From contig SVLT01000007.1 in NCBI GenBank assembly GCA_015067845.1, forward strand, positions 1-64,000: a stretch of 64,000 nt of DNA, in the 5' to 3' direction. Under the pieces are notes generated by a model, which worked only from the letters and a program-made list of their open reading frames with translations, made no database searches and was not told where the DNA came from. The position numbers and the translations under genes are program-made. Below are positions 40,395 through 49,133 of this stretch, piece by piece (within the stretch, counting starts at the first letter, position 1; each line of letters starts with the position of its first letter). The stretch is from Oscillospiraceae bacterium (GTDB taxonomy: Bacteria; Bacillota; Clostridia; Oscillospirales; Oscillospiraceae).

Positions 40395-40505
40395 GGAGGG
40401 ATTTGTTTGCATTTTGCCGTTGGCAAAATAATGGTGTTGTTGCCGTCCAGCCGGCAACAAGCAAAAGTCCACCGGACTGTTGCATTTAATTGTTCAAATC
40501 CCTCC
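40395..40505 (-). repeat. tRNA-derived cloverleaf-like element downstream of tRNA-Ser
   Basis: Minus strand. Arms GGAGGGATTTG (minus-strand 40505-40495) and CAAATCCCTCC (40405-40395) form an 11-bp closing stem. The right arm region 40405-40391 copies 15 nt of the tRNA-Ser T-arm/acceptor (minus-strand 40567-40553). Inside are three hairpins (40483-40461, 40460-40437, 40429-40411). Shares GAACAATTAAATGC and AAATGCAAAC with the element at 28123-28237. Confidence 0.8.
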
Positions 40506-40509
40506 CGAT

Positions 40510-40546
40510 AAGAAAAGAAACCACCCAAACGGGTGGTTTCTTTTCT
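40510..40546 (-). terminator. Terminator of tRNA-Ser
   Basis: A 17-bp perfect stem (40510-40526 with 40531-40547) with loop of 4 (given as 40510-40546 to keep clear of the tRNA). T-rich tail on the minus strand. Confidence 0.85.
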
Positions 40547-40638
40547 TGGCGGAGAAGGAGGGATTTGAACCCTCGATACCCTTTTGGGGTATACACGATT
40601 TCCAATCGTGCGCGCTCGGCCAGCTACGCGACTTCTCC
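40547..40638 (-). tRNA. tRNA-Ser (anticodon GGA)
   Basis: 92 nt with encoded CCA (40547-40549). Acceptor GGAGAAG/CTTCTCC, anticodon loop TTGGAAA giving GGA, and a long variable arm as expected for serine tRNAs. Promoter at 40671-40699. Confidence 0.95.
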
Positions 40639-40670
40639 ATACAATATGCTGTTTTGCGCTCAGCTTGCAT

Positions 40671-40699
40671 ATAATACTACATTTGGTTAGGTTTGTCAA
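40671..40699 (-). promoter_or_regulatory. Promoter of tRNA-Ser
   Basis: Minus-strand TTGACA (40694-40699), 17-bp spacer, TATTAT (40671-40676). Confidence 0.82.
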
Positions 40700-40737
40700 G
40701 ACCTAATTTTACATTATATTCTCAGAAAATGCCGGGC

Positions 40738-40766
40738 TTGCACCTTGTTATTCATTATGCTACAAT
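40738..40766 (+). promoter_or_regulatory. Promoter of glycerate kinase
   Basis: TTGCAC (40738-40743), 17-bp spacer, TACAAT (40761-40766), about 20 bp before the GTG start. Confidence 0.75.
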
Positions 40767-40786
40767 AAACAAAAGGCGGTGATTTT

Positions 40787-41917
40787 GTGCGCGTATTGAT
40801 CGCAATGGATTCTTTTAAGGGGAGTTTATCGTCCGTGCAGGCCGGCAATGCGGTAAAAGAAGCGGTTTTGCTGGCGGATGCCCGGGCTGAGGTGACTGTT
40901 CACCCCATCGCGGATGGCGGCGAGGGGACTGTGGAGGCAGTTTGCGCAGCCATGGGCGGCAAGCTGACTGATGTTACCGTAACCGGGCCCTTGGGCGAAC
41001 CTGTACGGGCGCAGTACGGCATTTTGCCGGGCAAGGTTGCTGTCATGGAAATGTCTGCCGCTGCTGGTATCACCTTGATTCCGGCGGAGCTTCGCGATCC
41101 TATGAAAACAACCACCTTCGGTGTGGGAGAAATGATCAAAGATGCCATCTGCCGTGGATGCCGCCATTTTATTGTTGGCATTGGGGGCAGCGCTACCAAC
41201 GACGGTGGCGTGGGTATGCTCAGCGCATTGGGATTCCGCTTTTTGGATGAGGCTGGAAAGCAAATTCCTTTGGGTGCGGCCGGACTTGGAAAATTGGCGG
41301 CGATCTCCACACAAAATGTCCTGCCGGAGCTGCAAGACTGCACATTCCGCATTGCCTGCGACGTAAACAATCCCCTTTGCGGAGAAAATGGATGCAGCGC
41401 GGTGTACGGCCCACAAAAGGGCGCAGACCGGGAAATGATCCGCAAAATGGACGCATTTCTGGAATGCTATGCCGATTTGGCCGCAACGGTGTCCAATAAA
41501 GCCGACAAGGAGTATCCAGGTGCAGGCGCGGCAGGAGGTTTGGGGTTTGCGTTTCTGAGCTTCCTGAATGCCAAACTGGAATCCGGTATTCAAATCATTT
41601 TGGAGGAGACCGGTGCGGAGCGATACATAAAGGAAGCGGACATTGTGGTGACCGGAGAGGGGAGACTGGATGGCCAAAGTGTCATGGGCAAGGCTCCTGT
41701 TGGCGTTGCCAAGCTGGCAAAGAAGTACGGAAAGAAAGTAATTGCCTTTTCCGGCTGTATTGGCGAGGATGCGTCCGTGTGTAATCAGCACGGCATTGAC
41801 GCATACTTTCCCATCATTCCCGGCGTTGTGACTCTGGAAGAAGCAATGGACTGCGAAAATGCATACAAAAACCTGAGAAATACAGCCTATCAGGTTTTTC
41901 GTTTGATCATGTATTAA
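40787..41917 (+). CDS. Glycerate kinase (GarK/GlxK family)
   Basis: 376 residues, full length. The start RVLIAMDSFKGSLSSVQAG and the motifs PIADGGEGTVEA, GIGGSATNDGGVG and VTGEGRLDGQS are diagnostic for type I glycerate kinase, which makes 2-phosphoglycerate from glycerate and ATP. The start is GTG, with AAGGCGGTG upstream; promoter close by. Likely expressed with the small membrane protein that follows at 22 nt. Confidence 0.95.
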   Translation: MRVLIAMDSFKGSLSSVQAGNAVKEAVLLADARAEVTVHPIADGGEGTVEAVCAAMGGKLTDVTVTGPLGEPVRAQYGILPGKVAVMEMSAAAGITLIPAELRDPMKTTTFGVGEMIKDAICRGCRHFIVGIGGSATNDGGVGMLSALGFRFLDEAGKQIPLGAAGLGKLAAISTQNVLPELQDCTFRIACDVNNPLCGENGCSAVYGPQKGADREMIRKMDAFLECYADLAATVSNKADKEYPGAGAAGGLGFAFLSFLNAKLESGIQIILEETGAERYIKEADIVVTGEGRLDGQSVMGKAPVGVAKLAKKYGKKVIAFSGCIGEDASVCNQHGIDAYFPIIPGVVTLEEAMDCENAYKNLRNTAYQVFRLIMY

Positions 41918-41939
41918 GATTCCACATGGAGGTATGTGT

Positions 41940-42272
41940 ATGAAAAGAACAGTGGCCAGCTTAAAGACGAGTGCACTTTCCGTTGGGATCGGTGCGGTGT
42001 GCAGTCTTGGCGTTCATTGTGTTTTTTCCTTCTTATCCTGTTATTTTGATTCTGATCCAGGAAAACATCCGATCCGTTATCCTGCAAGCATCGGCACAGG
42101 AATGATCTGCCTAATGATTTTATTTGTGTTGGTGTACCTGTATGCCAAAGTCAGAAAAAAGAGTATGTCTACCCTCGGAATCGGGTTGGACGTTGTATTA
42201 GCCATGACGTCCAGCATTCCGTTTTACTTTCTGTGGGTCACTGCTGATAATATGATCAGTGGGCTGGTATGA
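41940..42272 (+). CDS. Small three-helix membrane protein
   Basis: 110 residues with three hydrophobic segments (about 12-34, 50-70, 83-103). No family recognised. The ATG at 41940 follows GGAGG at 7 nt. Cotranscribed after glycerate kinase, with a terminator at 42331. Function unknown. Confidence 0.68.
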   Translation: MKRTVASLKTSALSVGIGAVCSLGVHCVFSFLSCYFDSDPGKHPIRYPASIGTGMICLMILFVLVYLYAKVRKKSMSTLGIGLDVVLAMTSSIPFYFLWVTADNMISGLV

Positions 42273-42330
42273 AAGCATGGTTTTTAAAACGATAAGATCT
42301 TCTTTGATGGTAATTCACGGCACCATATGT

Positions 42331-42358
42331 ATCCCCAACCGTCTGGTTGGGGATTTTT
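42331..42358 (+). terminator. Terminator before scpA
   Basis: A 10-bp perfect stem ATCCCCAACC/GGTTGGGGAT, loop GTCT, then T run. Confidence 0.85.
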
Positions 42359-42370
42359 CTATGGAAATAC

Positions 42371-42399
42371 TTGCACATTGGCGTATTTGGTGGTATAAT
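42371..42399 (+). promoter_or_regulatory. Promoter of the scpA operon
   Basis: TTGCAC (42371-42376), 17-bp spacer, TATAAT (42394-42399), about 40 bp before scpA. Confidence 0.8.
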
Positions 42400-42439
42400 A
42401 AGCAAAATTATTGTGGATAAGTATGGATAAGGAGCCGTT

Positions 42440-43237
42440 ATGGGAGAACCGCAATACCACCTGGAAGGAATCGTCCGCACCCGAAATGAGGGTATGGAGG
42501 ACTTTGAAGGTCCGCTGGACGTTATTTTCCTGCTTTTGAGCAAGAATAAAATAGAGATCCAGGATGTGTCCATTACGGCGATCCTGGAGCAGTATCTGGC
42601 CTATCTGGACGAGATGAAGCGACTGGATATGGAGATCGCCAGCGAGTTTATCACCATGGCATCCCATCTGATGCTCATTAAGACCAAAATGCTACTGTCC
42701 GCCGCGGAACAGGCAGAGGCGGAGAGCGAACTGGATCTTCTGCGTCAGAGCCTGATCGAGCGTCAGCGTAGGGAGGCCATTGAGCAGATACGTGTGGCGA
42801 TCACATGGCTGGAGCCCCGAAACGAGATCGGCCGCTGTGTATTTACGAAAGAGCCGGAGCCTTTGCGCAAGGATCAGACCTACCGCTATCAGCATGAAAC
42901 TGCAGATCTTTTACGGGCGCTGGACGAAATATCCGAACGCAATCAGCAGCGGTTGCCGCCGCCCACGGTGAATTTCAAGGGCATCGTCGGTAAGGAACGC
43001 TATCCCGTGACCCGTAAGGCCACGGAAGTGATCCGCCGTCTGATCTTGCGCGGTGTGGAACGGCTGAAGAACCTCTTTAAGGGCAACAAGAGCCGTTCGG
43101 AGATCGTGGCCACGTTCCTGGCTGTGCTGGAGCTGTGCAAGACCAATTCTGTCAATCTGGAAGACGATACAAGCGGTGAAAATCCCAATGTCCGTCTTGT
43201 TGACGAAACAAATGTGAATGTAGAGGAGATGACCTGA
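42440..43237 (+). CDS. scpA: Segregation and condensation protein A
   Basis: 265 residues, kleisin of the SMC-ScpAB complex. The N-terminal region FEGPLDVIFLLLSKNKIEIQD and the mid region EFITMASHLMLIKTKMLL are typical. It bridges the Smc heads during chromosome segregation. AAGGAG precedes the ATG. The stop overlaps scpB by 1 nt, so translation is coupled. Confidence 0.96.
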   Translation: MGEPQYHLEGIVRTRNEGMEDFEGPLDVIFLLLSKNKIEIQDVSITAILEQYLAYLDEMKRLDMEIASEFITMASHLMLIKTKMLLSAAEQAEAESELDLLRQSLIERQRREAIEQIRVAITWLEPRNEIGRCVFTKEPEPLRKDQTYRYQHETADLLRALDEISERNQQRLPPPTVNFKGIVGKERYPVTRKATEVIRRLILRGVERLKNLFKGNKSRSEIVATFLAVLELCKTNSVNLEDDTSGENPNVRLVDETNVNVEEMT

Positions 43238-43815
43238 TGGAACAAAGCGAACTGCAAAGAGCCATTGAGGCCATTTTGTTTGCCGCCGGCGAACGGATCG
43301 AGGTGAACCGTCTGGCGATGGCGCTGGAGGTTGACCCCAAGGACATTATTGCGGCGGCGGATAAGCTGGCTGATGAGCTGTCCTTTGAACGCCGTGGTAT
43401 CCGCATTTTGAAGCTGGAAAACGGCTACCAGATGGTATCCTCCGGTGAGATGGCGGATTTTGTAACCAAGGCATTGGAGACCAGAAAACCGCCCAAGCTG
43501 TCTTCGTCTCAGCTGGAGACGCTGACCATCGTTGCCTATTATCAGCCGGCGACCAAGGCTATGATCGAGCAGATCCGCGGTGTGGACAGCTCCTATTCCG
43601 TGTCCGCGTTGCTGAACAAGAAGCTGATCGAGGAAGCTGGCAGACTGAATGTGCCCGGACGGCCCATCCAGTATAAGACCACGCCGGACTTTTTGCGGAC
43701 ATTTGGTATTTCTTCGTTGGAGGAACTGCCCCTCATTGAAAAAGTGAACTTTGGCGAACCCATTGAGACCATGGAGCAGGCGGAAATTCAAGAGCCTGCT
43801 GCGGAGGAAGTCTGA
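43237..43815 (+). CDS. scpB: Segregation and condensation protein B
   Basis: 192 residues, two winged-helix domains. Motifs: IEAILFAAGE near the start and LETLTIVAYYQPATKAMIEQIRGVDS. It dimerises and binds ScpA. Overlaps both neighbours by 1 nt. Confidence 0.96.
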   Translation: MEQSELQRAIEAILFAAGERIEVNRLAMALEVDPKDIIAAADKLADELSFERRGIRILKLENGYQMVSSGEMADFVTKALETRKPPKLSSSQLETLTIVAYYQPATKAMIEQIRGVDSSYSVSALLNKKLIEEAGRLNVPGRPIQYKTTPDFLRTFGISSLEELPLIEKVNFGEPIETMEQAEIQEPAAEEV

Positions 43816-44420
43816 TGGGCTGGCTGATTGCCCTGGCAGTCCTGGTTTTGCTGGGATGTTTGCCATTGGGCGTCCGGGGGATCTATGCCGCATCCGGTGC
43901 GACTGCGGATTTGCTCATCGGCCCGGTGAAGATTCGCCTATTGCCCGGAAAGAAAAAGGAGAAAAAACCGGAAAAGCCAAAGGAAAAGAAACCAGCCGCA
44001 GAAAAGAAGCCGACTTCCAAACAGGAAGAGAAGAAAGGCGGCAGCTTTACGGATTTTCTTCCCCTTGTGAAGGTGGCAACGGATTTTCTGGGCGATCTTC
44101 GCAGGAAAATACGGATCAAGCGTCTGGAAATGCACCTGTGCATGGCTGGCGGTGATCCCTGCGACTTGGGTATCAACTACGGACGGGCCTGGGCCGCTGT
44201 TGGCAATCTGATGCCCCAGCTGGAACGCCTGTTTGTCATTAAAAAACGGGATATCCAGGTAGCCTGCGACTTTACACAGTCCCAGACAACTGTCTATGTC
44301 CGCGCGGACATTACCATCACCCTTGGCAGACTTTTGGGCCTGCTGCTGCGGTATGGATGGCGTGGCGGTAAGGAATTTTTGAAGATCATCAACAAACGAA
44401 AGGACGGTACAGTAAAATGA
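43815..44420 (+). CDS. DUF2953-domain membrane-associated protein
   Basis: 201 residues. An N-terminal hydrophobic helix (1-22), a lysine-rich linker of alternating KPEKPKEKK type (about 50-75), and a C-terminal domain (about 80-201) of the DUF2953 type often found beside ytfJ in spore formers. Function unknown. The gene overlaps scpB by 1 nt and ytfJ by 4 nt. Confidence 0.82.
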   Translation: MGWLIALAVLVLLGCLPLGVRGIYAASGATADLLIGPVKIRLLPGKKKEKKPEKPKEKKPAAEKKPTSKQEEKKGGSFTDFLPLVKVATDFLGDLRRKIRIKRLEMHLCMAGGDPCDLGINYGRAWAAVGNLMPQLERLFVIKKRDIQVACDFTQSQTTVYVRADITITLGRLLGLLLRYGWRGGKEFLKIINKRKDGTVK

Positions 44421-44809
44421 GTAAGAACCTTCCCAATATGTTGGAAAATACAATCGCTAAGATCAGAGAAATGGTGGATGTGAATTCCGTCATCGGCAAT
44501 CCCATCACCACGCCCGACGGTGTGACCATCATTCCCGTTTCCAAGGTCAGCGCAGGCTTTGGCGGCGGCGGAAGTGACTATGTGTCCAAAAACGCGAATA
44601 AGCAGGAAAACCCCTTCGGCGGCGGCGCAGGCGGCGGTGTCAGCGTGACCCCCATTGCGTTTTTGATCGTCAAGGAGGGCAACGTCCGTATGCTCCCTGT
44701 AGCCACTCCGGCCAATACTACGGCAGACCGCTTGGTGGAAATGATCCCCGATACGCTGGATAAAATTTCTGACTTTATCGACTCTCACAGCAAGAAAAAC
44801 GCAGAATAA
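44417..44809 (+). CDS. ytfJ: GerW-family sporulation protein (YtfJ)
   Basis: 130 residues. Conserved stretch VNSVIGNPITTPDGVTIIPVSKVSAG, then a glycine-rich segment GGGAGGGVSVTP and FLIVKEGNVRMLP. In Bacillus, YtfJ/GerW is needed for germination responses. Presence supports a spore-forming lineage. Overlaps DUF2953 by 4 nt. Confidence 0.93.
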   Translation: MSKNLPNMLENTIAKIREMVDVNSVIGNPITTPDGVTIIPVSKVSAGFGGGGSDYVSKNANKQENPFGGGAGGGVSVTPIAFLIVKEGNVRMLPVATPANTTADRLVEMIPDTLDKISDFIDSHSKKNAE

Positions 44810-44848
44810 TTCTTTTGTCTCGGGTAAAACTAAGCCCGGGTGAGAGAG

Positions 44849-45940
44849 ATGAAACGATTTTTTGCCGGGGCGGCGGCTGTTTTGGCCGCCGCTTCGTTTT
44901 TAATCCTTCCGGTGGGGGCGGTGTCGGCTCAGAAAGCGATTTTAATGGATGCCCAAACCGGACGGGTGCTGTATGAGAAAAATGCGGACAGCCAAAGCCT
45001 GATCGCCAGCACCACCAAGATCATGACGGCATTGGTGGTGTGTGAGCATTGCAATGTGCTGGATCGGATGAAGATCCCCAAGGAAGCTGTGGGTATCGAG
45101 GGCTCATCCATGTACCTGAAAGAGGGGGAAGTGCTGAGCATCCAGGAACTGCTGTACGGCATGATGCTGCGCTCCGGCAATGATGCCGCTGTGGCCCTTG
45201 CCATCTATTGTGGCGGTACCGTGGAGGGTTTTGCGGCCATGATGAACGACAAAGCCAAAACCCTGGGCTTGACGCAAACCCATTTTGAAAATCCCCATGG
45301 TCTGGACAGCACCCATCATTATTCCACCGCAAGAGATCTGGCAGTATTGACGGCCTATGCCATGAAAAACCCGATTTTCTATCAGACGGTGTCCACGAAA
45401 TCCGTCACAGTGGGTAACCGCGTCATGCAAAACCACAACAAGCTTTTGTGGCGCGTGAAGGGCGCGGATGGCGTCAAAACCGGCTACACCAAGGCCGCAG
45501 GGCGGATATTGGTATCCAGCGCCACCCGTGACGGACGGCGGCTCATCTGCGTGACCATCAACGACGGCAACGACTGGGCGGATCACACCACGCTGCTGGA
45601 AAAGGGCTTCTCGGAGTATTCTGTCAAGGAGCTGATCCGGGCAGGGGAGTGCCTTGGTTATGCCACGGTTTTCTCGGGTGAGGAAGCGCAGGTACCCCTT
45701 TTGGCGGCAGAGGAATTCTCCTTTCCCGTCACCCAGTCGGAGCAGGTACAAATCATCCTGCCTGCGCCGGGATTTGTGTATGCACCGGCCGTGAAGGGGA
45801 AAATCGCCGGTTATGCCTATGTGTGCATCGGTGATGAGCCGGTTGGGCAGGTGAAGCTGGTTTACGGACAAACTGTAGAACGCACGGAAAAGAGGTCAAA
45901 GCCCAGTATATGGGAACGAATATTTGGAGTTAAAAAATGA
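44849..45940 (+). CDS. D-alanyl-D-alanine carboxypeptidase (S11, DacB-like)
   Basis: 363 residues. Signal peptide (1-26). SxxK motif ASTTKIM, second motif RSGNDA with the expected Asn, KTG motif DGVKTGYTK. It lacks a clear C-terminal amphipathic anchor but has a basic tail ending FGVKK. Likely trims cortex or wall peptides. In Bacillus, dacB precedes spmA-spmB-rluB; here spmAB are absent and rluB follows with a 4-nt overlap. The ATG at 44849 is preferred over a GTG at 44840. Confidence 0.93.
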   Translation: MKRFFAGAAAVLAAASFLILPVGAVSAQKAILMDAQTGRVLYEKNADSQSLIASTTKIMTALVVCEHCNVLDRMKIPKEAVGIEGSSMYLKEGEVLSIQELLYGMMLRSGNDAAVALAIYCGGTVEGFAAMMNDKAKTLGLTQTHFENPHGLDSTHHYSTARDLAVLTAYAMKNPIFYQTVSTKSVTVGNRVMQNHNKLLWRVKGADGVKTGYTKAAGRILVSSATRDGRRLICVTINDGNDWADHTTLLEKGFSEYSVKELIRAGECLGYATVFSGEEAQVPLLAAEEFSFPVTQSEQVQIILPAPGFVYAPAVKGKIAGYAYVCIGDEPVGQVKLVYGQTVERTEKRSKPSIWERIFGVKK

Positions 45941-46638
45941 AAGAACGGCTACAAAAAATACTCTCCGCCAGAGGAGTGGCATCCCGCAGAAAGGCGGAGG
46001 AGTGGATATTGTCCGGGCGGTTGCAGGTCAACGGCAGAGTGGCTCAGTTGGGAGACTCCGCTGACCCGGATGTGGATGAGATCTTGCTGGACGGGAGACC
46101 ACTCCCGTCCGAACAGGCAAATGTGTACATCATGCTCAATAAACCAAGAGGATATGTGACCACACTTTCCGATGAAATGGGGCGGCAGAATGTTGCCCAG
46201 CTGGTGGTGGACTGCGGTGTCCGGGTGTACCCCGTGGGGCGGCTGGATATGGACTCCGAGGGCTTGCTGCTGCTGACCAATGACGGTGAATTTGCCAACC
46301 GATTGATGCACCCTAAGCATGAGGTGGAGAAGACCTATGAGGTGTCCGTCAAAGGGTATCACCCGGCGTCCACAGTGCTGCTCAGCCGGGCGATCGAGCT
46401 GGATGGCTATCCCATCCGTCAGCCGGAGGTGAAATTGGTTCGGGCTGAGGGAGGCCGGGCGAAATATCTGGTTACCATTCACGAAGGCCGCAACCGGCAG
46501 GTGCGCCGTATGTGCGAAGCCGCCGGGATGCAGGTGCTGCGCCTGCGCCGTATCCGGGAGGGTTGTCTGGAATTAGGCAATTTGCCCCTTGGAAAATGGC
46601 GTAATTTAACAGAGGATGAGGTTGCAGGACTGAAATAG
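45937..46638 (+). CDS. rluB: 23S rRNA pseudouridine synthase, RluB-like
   Basis: 233 residues. An S4 domain (1-60, LQKILSARGVASRRKAEEWI) precedes the RsuA/RluB catalytic domain with the active-site Asp in GRLDMDSEGLLLLTNDG (about residue 104). It makes a pseudouridine in 23S rRNA. It overlaps the carboxypeptidase by 4 nt. The terminator hairpin starts in its last codons. Confidence 0.95.
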   Translation: MKERLQKILSARGVASRRKAEEWILSGRLQVNGRVAQLGDSADPDVDEILLDGRPLPSEQANVYIMLNKPRGYVTTLSDEMGRQNVAQLVVDCGVRVYPVGRLDMDSEGLLLLTNDGEFANRLMHPKHEVEKTYEVSVKGYHPASTVLLSRAIELDGYPIRQPEVKLVRAEGGRAKYLVTIHEGRNRQVRRMCEAAGMQVLRLRRIREGCLELGNLPLGKWRNLTEDEVAGLK

Positions 46639-46658
46639 TCCTGCAACTTGCATTTTTT
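46621..46658 (+). terminator. Terminator of the scpA-rluB operon
   Basis: An 11-bp perfect stem (46621-46631 with 46637-46647), 5-base loop, T run. It overlaps the stop codon of rluB. Confidence 0.85.
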
Positions 46659-46669
46659 AGCAAGAACAC

Positions 46670-46698
46670 TTGCAAAAACGCAAGAGTTCTGCTATATT
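46670..46698 (+). promoter_or_regulatory. Promoter of the rpiR-type regulator
   Basis: TTGCAA (46670-46675), 17-bp spacer, TATATT (46693-46698). Confidence 0.72.
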
Positions 46699-46727
46699 GG
46701 TTGCATAAATGAAACGAGGTGTTTACT

Positions 46728-47597
46728 ATGCGCCAGGATATTTTATCTGTTTTGAAATCAAAGGAAGCGAGCTTCTCCAAAGGACAGCGGCGGATCGCCC
46801 AGTTCATTCTGGAATCCTACGACAAGGCCGCCTTTATGACTGCCAACGTTTTGGGCAAGACGGTGGGAATTTCTGAGTCCACCGTGGTTCGTTTTGCCGT
46901 GGAATTGGGCTACGACGGATACCCCAGTATGCAAAAAGCGTTGCAGGAGATGGTGGTCAATCGATTGACAGCCGCCCAGCGGATCGAGGTCACCAATGAC
47001 CGCATGGTGGGGCAAAATGTGCTGACCATGGTGCTGCAATCCGATATGGAGAAGCTGCGCCAGACGGGCGAAATGGTTGACCATGCGGCGTTTGATGCGG
47101 CAGTGAATGCTGTGTTGGGCGCTGAGCGAGTGTATATTCTCGGTGTCCGTTCTGCCGCGCCCCTTGCCAACTTCCTGGGCTACTATCTGAACTATATGTT
47201 CCAGAATGTGCACATTCTTACCGCTTCCGGTGCCAGCGAGATGTTTGAGCAGATCGTGGGTGTCAACTCCCGGGATGCGGTGATTGCATTCAGTTTCCCC
47301 AGATATTCCGCCACTACGCTGAAAACAGCTCAGTATTGCCACAGTACCGGCGCGACCGTGATCGCGGTGACGGACTCCAAGCGGTCTTCGCTGGCACAGT
47401 GCAGTGACCATGTACTGGTCGCCAAGAGTGATATGGTATCTTTGGTCGACTCTTTGGTGGCGCCCCTGAGTGTGGTCAACGCGCTGATCGTTGCCATCGC
47501 ATCCAAGAAGGAAAAGGAGCTGTCCAAAACCTTCCAGGAGCTGGAGCATGTTTGGGCGGAGTACAATATTTACGAAAAGCAGGAAGAAAACGGATGA
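46728..47597 (+). CDS. MurR/RpiR-family transcriptional regulator
   Basis: 289 residues. An N-terminal helix-turn-helix domain (about 1-75, LGKTVGISESTVVRFAVELGYDGYPSMQKALQ) and a SIS sugar-phosphate-binding domain (about 120-255, VYILGVRSAAPLANF...ITASGASEMFEQ...VIAFSFPRYSATTLK). It probably senses a phosphosugar. GAGGT precedes the ATG at 46728. It overlaps the flavoprotein gene by 4 nt. Target genes are not evident. Confidence 0.9.
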   Translation: MRQDILSVLKSKEASFSKGQRRIAQFILESYDKAAFMTANVLGKTVGISESTVVRFAVELGYDGYPSMQKALQEMVVNRLTAAQRIEVTNDRMVGQNVLTMVLQSDMEKLRQTGEMVDHAAFDAAVNAVLGAERVYILGVRSAAPLANFLGYYLNYMFQNVHILTASGASEMFEQIVGVNSRDAVIAFSFPRYSATTLKTAQYCHSTGATVIAVTDSKRSSLAQCSDHVLVAKSDMVSLVDSLVAPLSVVNALIVAIASKKEKELSKTFQELEHVWAEYNIYEKQEENG

Positions 47598-48823
47598 ATG
47601 TGGATGTGATCGTCATCGGCGGCGGCCCGGCAGGAATGTTCGCCGCCATCACAGCGGCACAGCGGGGCAGTCAGGTGCTTTTGCTGGAGCGCAATGACCG
47701 GTTGGGTAAAAAGCTGCTCATTACCGGTAAAGGCCGCTGCAATGTGACCAACGATTGCGATTCCGGTGAGGTTTTGCAGAATATTCCAAGAAACGGTCGC
47801 TTTTTGTACAGCGCCATGGCGGCGTTTCCACCTGCATCGGTTATGAAATTCTTTGATGCCCACGGCTGTACCTTGAAAACAGAACGGGGCAACCGGGTGT
47901 TTCCCACAACCGACAAGTCCGCGTCCGTTTTGAACTGCTTGCAGGATCAGCTGCGGCAAAATCATGTGACAGTGCGCACTGAGCGTGTGTGCGAGATCCT
48001 GACAACGGACGGCGCTGTGACCGGCGTTCGAACGGAAAAAGGTACGCACAACGCTGCCAAGGTGATTCTGGCAACCGGCGGACTTAGCTATCCCACTACC
48101 GGCTCCACCGGTGATGGCTATGACATGGCCAGAGCGCTGGGACATACGGTCACCCAAACGGAGGGATCTCTCGTACCCCTGGAAACCGCCGGGCAGGACT
48201 GCCAGGATATGCAGGGTTTGAGCCTGCGCAATGTGGGCGTGAAATTGGTCAATGAGAAGAACAAAGTGATCTACAAAGATTTTGGGGAACTGCTGTTTAC
48301 CCACTTTGGTGTCTCCGGGCCCACCGTTCTGTCCGCCAGTGCCCATTTGAAAGGGAATTGCCGTTTGGTCATTGACCTGAAACCGGCATTGGATGAGGGA
48401 AAGCTGGATGCACGCATCCTGCGGGATCTGGAAATGTACCAAAATCGAAGCATGGAAAATGCGCTCACCGACCTGCTTCCCAGAAGTATGATTCCCGTAG
48501 TTTTGCGCAGACTGAGCATTGACCCCAATATGCAGGCCAATTCCCTGACGCGCCAGCAGCGGCGTTCTTTGGTGGAGCTATTGAAGGCGTTTTCTGTGGA
48601 AATATTGGGAAAACGACCGGTTTCTGAGGCAATCGTCACTTCCGGCGGCGTAAAAGTTTCGGAAATTGATCCCAAAACCATGGGATCCAAGCTGATTCCC
48701 GGGCTGTATTTTGCCGGGGAGATCATCGATTGCGATGCCTACACCGGTGGATTTAATCTGCAAATCGCCTGGGCAACCGCCTATGCCGCAGGATTGGCGG
48801 CGGCTGATGAAATCCGGCATTGA
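47594..48823 (+). CDS. BaiN/RdsA-family NAD(P)/FAD-dependent oxidoreductase
   Basis: 409 residues of the HI0933-like flavoprotein family. FAD-binding GGGPAGMFAAITAAQRG at the N-terminus, then LGKKLLITGKGRCNVTN, the family's diagnostic motif, and a C-terminal GEIIDCDAYTGGFNLQIAWATAYAAG. The reaction is not known for most members. One relative, BaiN, was proposed to act in bile acid 7-dehydroxylation. The ATG overlaps the regulator stop by 4 nt. Confidence 0.9.
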   Translation: MNVDVIVIGGGPAGMFAAITAAQRGSQVLLLERNDRLGKKLLITGKGRCNVTNDCDSGEVLQNIPRNGRFLYSAMAAFPPASVMKFFDAHGCTLKTERGNRVFPTTDKSASVLNCLQDQLRQNHVTVRTERVCEILTTDGAVTGVRTEKGTHNAAKVILATGGLSYPTTGSTGDGYDMARALGHTVTQTEGSLVPLETAGQDCQDMQGLSLRNVGVKLVNEKNKVIYKDFGELLFTHFGVSGPTVLSASAHLKGNCRLVIDLKPALDEGKLDARILRDLEMYQNRSMENALTDLLPRSMIPVVLRRLSIDPNMQANSLTRQQRRSLVELLKAFSVEILGKRPVSEAIVTSGGVKVSEIDPKTMGSKLIPGLYFAGEIIDCDAYTGGFNLQIAWATAYAAGLAAADEIRH

Positions 48824-48848
48824 CAAATTTGCCATCTTATAATAGAAT
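48820..48848 (+). promoter_or_regulatory. Promoter of acpP
   Basis: TTGACA (48820-48825), 17-bp spacer, TAGAAT (48843-48848). The -35 overlaps the stop of the flavoprotein gene. Confidence 0.75.
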
Positions 48849-48884
48849 ACTTGGAGAGACCCAATGTAATTTGGAGGTATAAAT

Positions 48885-49106
48885 ATGTACGAGAAACTTG
48901 TTTCCTACGCAGCACAGCAATTGGAATTGGATCCTGCCGAGATCACTCCCGACAGCAGTTTTGAAAGTTTGGGTATTGATTCTCTGGACATTGTGGAAAT
49001 GATCATGGATCTGGAATCCGAATTGGGCGTAGAATTGGATCTGGAAGATCAGAAGATCGCTACCTTCGGCGAACTGGCTGCCTTCATTGATTCCAAGGTC
49101 AACTAA
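48885..49106 (+). CDS. acpP: Acyl carrier protein
   Basis: 73 residues. The phosphopantetheine attachment Ser is in LGIDSLDIVEMIM (about residue 36). Acidic four-helix protein; carries acyl chains in fatty acid synthesis. GGAGG precedes the ATG. It is alone here, away from other fab genes. Confidence 0.94.
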   Translation: MYEKLVSYAAQQLELDPAEITPDSSFESLGIDSLDIVEMIMDLESELGVELDLEDQKIATFGELAAFIDSKVN

Positions 49107-49133
49107 TCCAACAAAATAGCCTTGTTATGGCTG

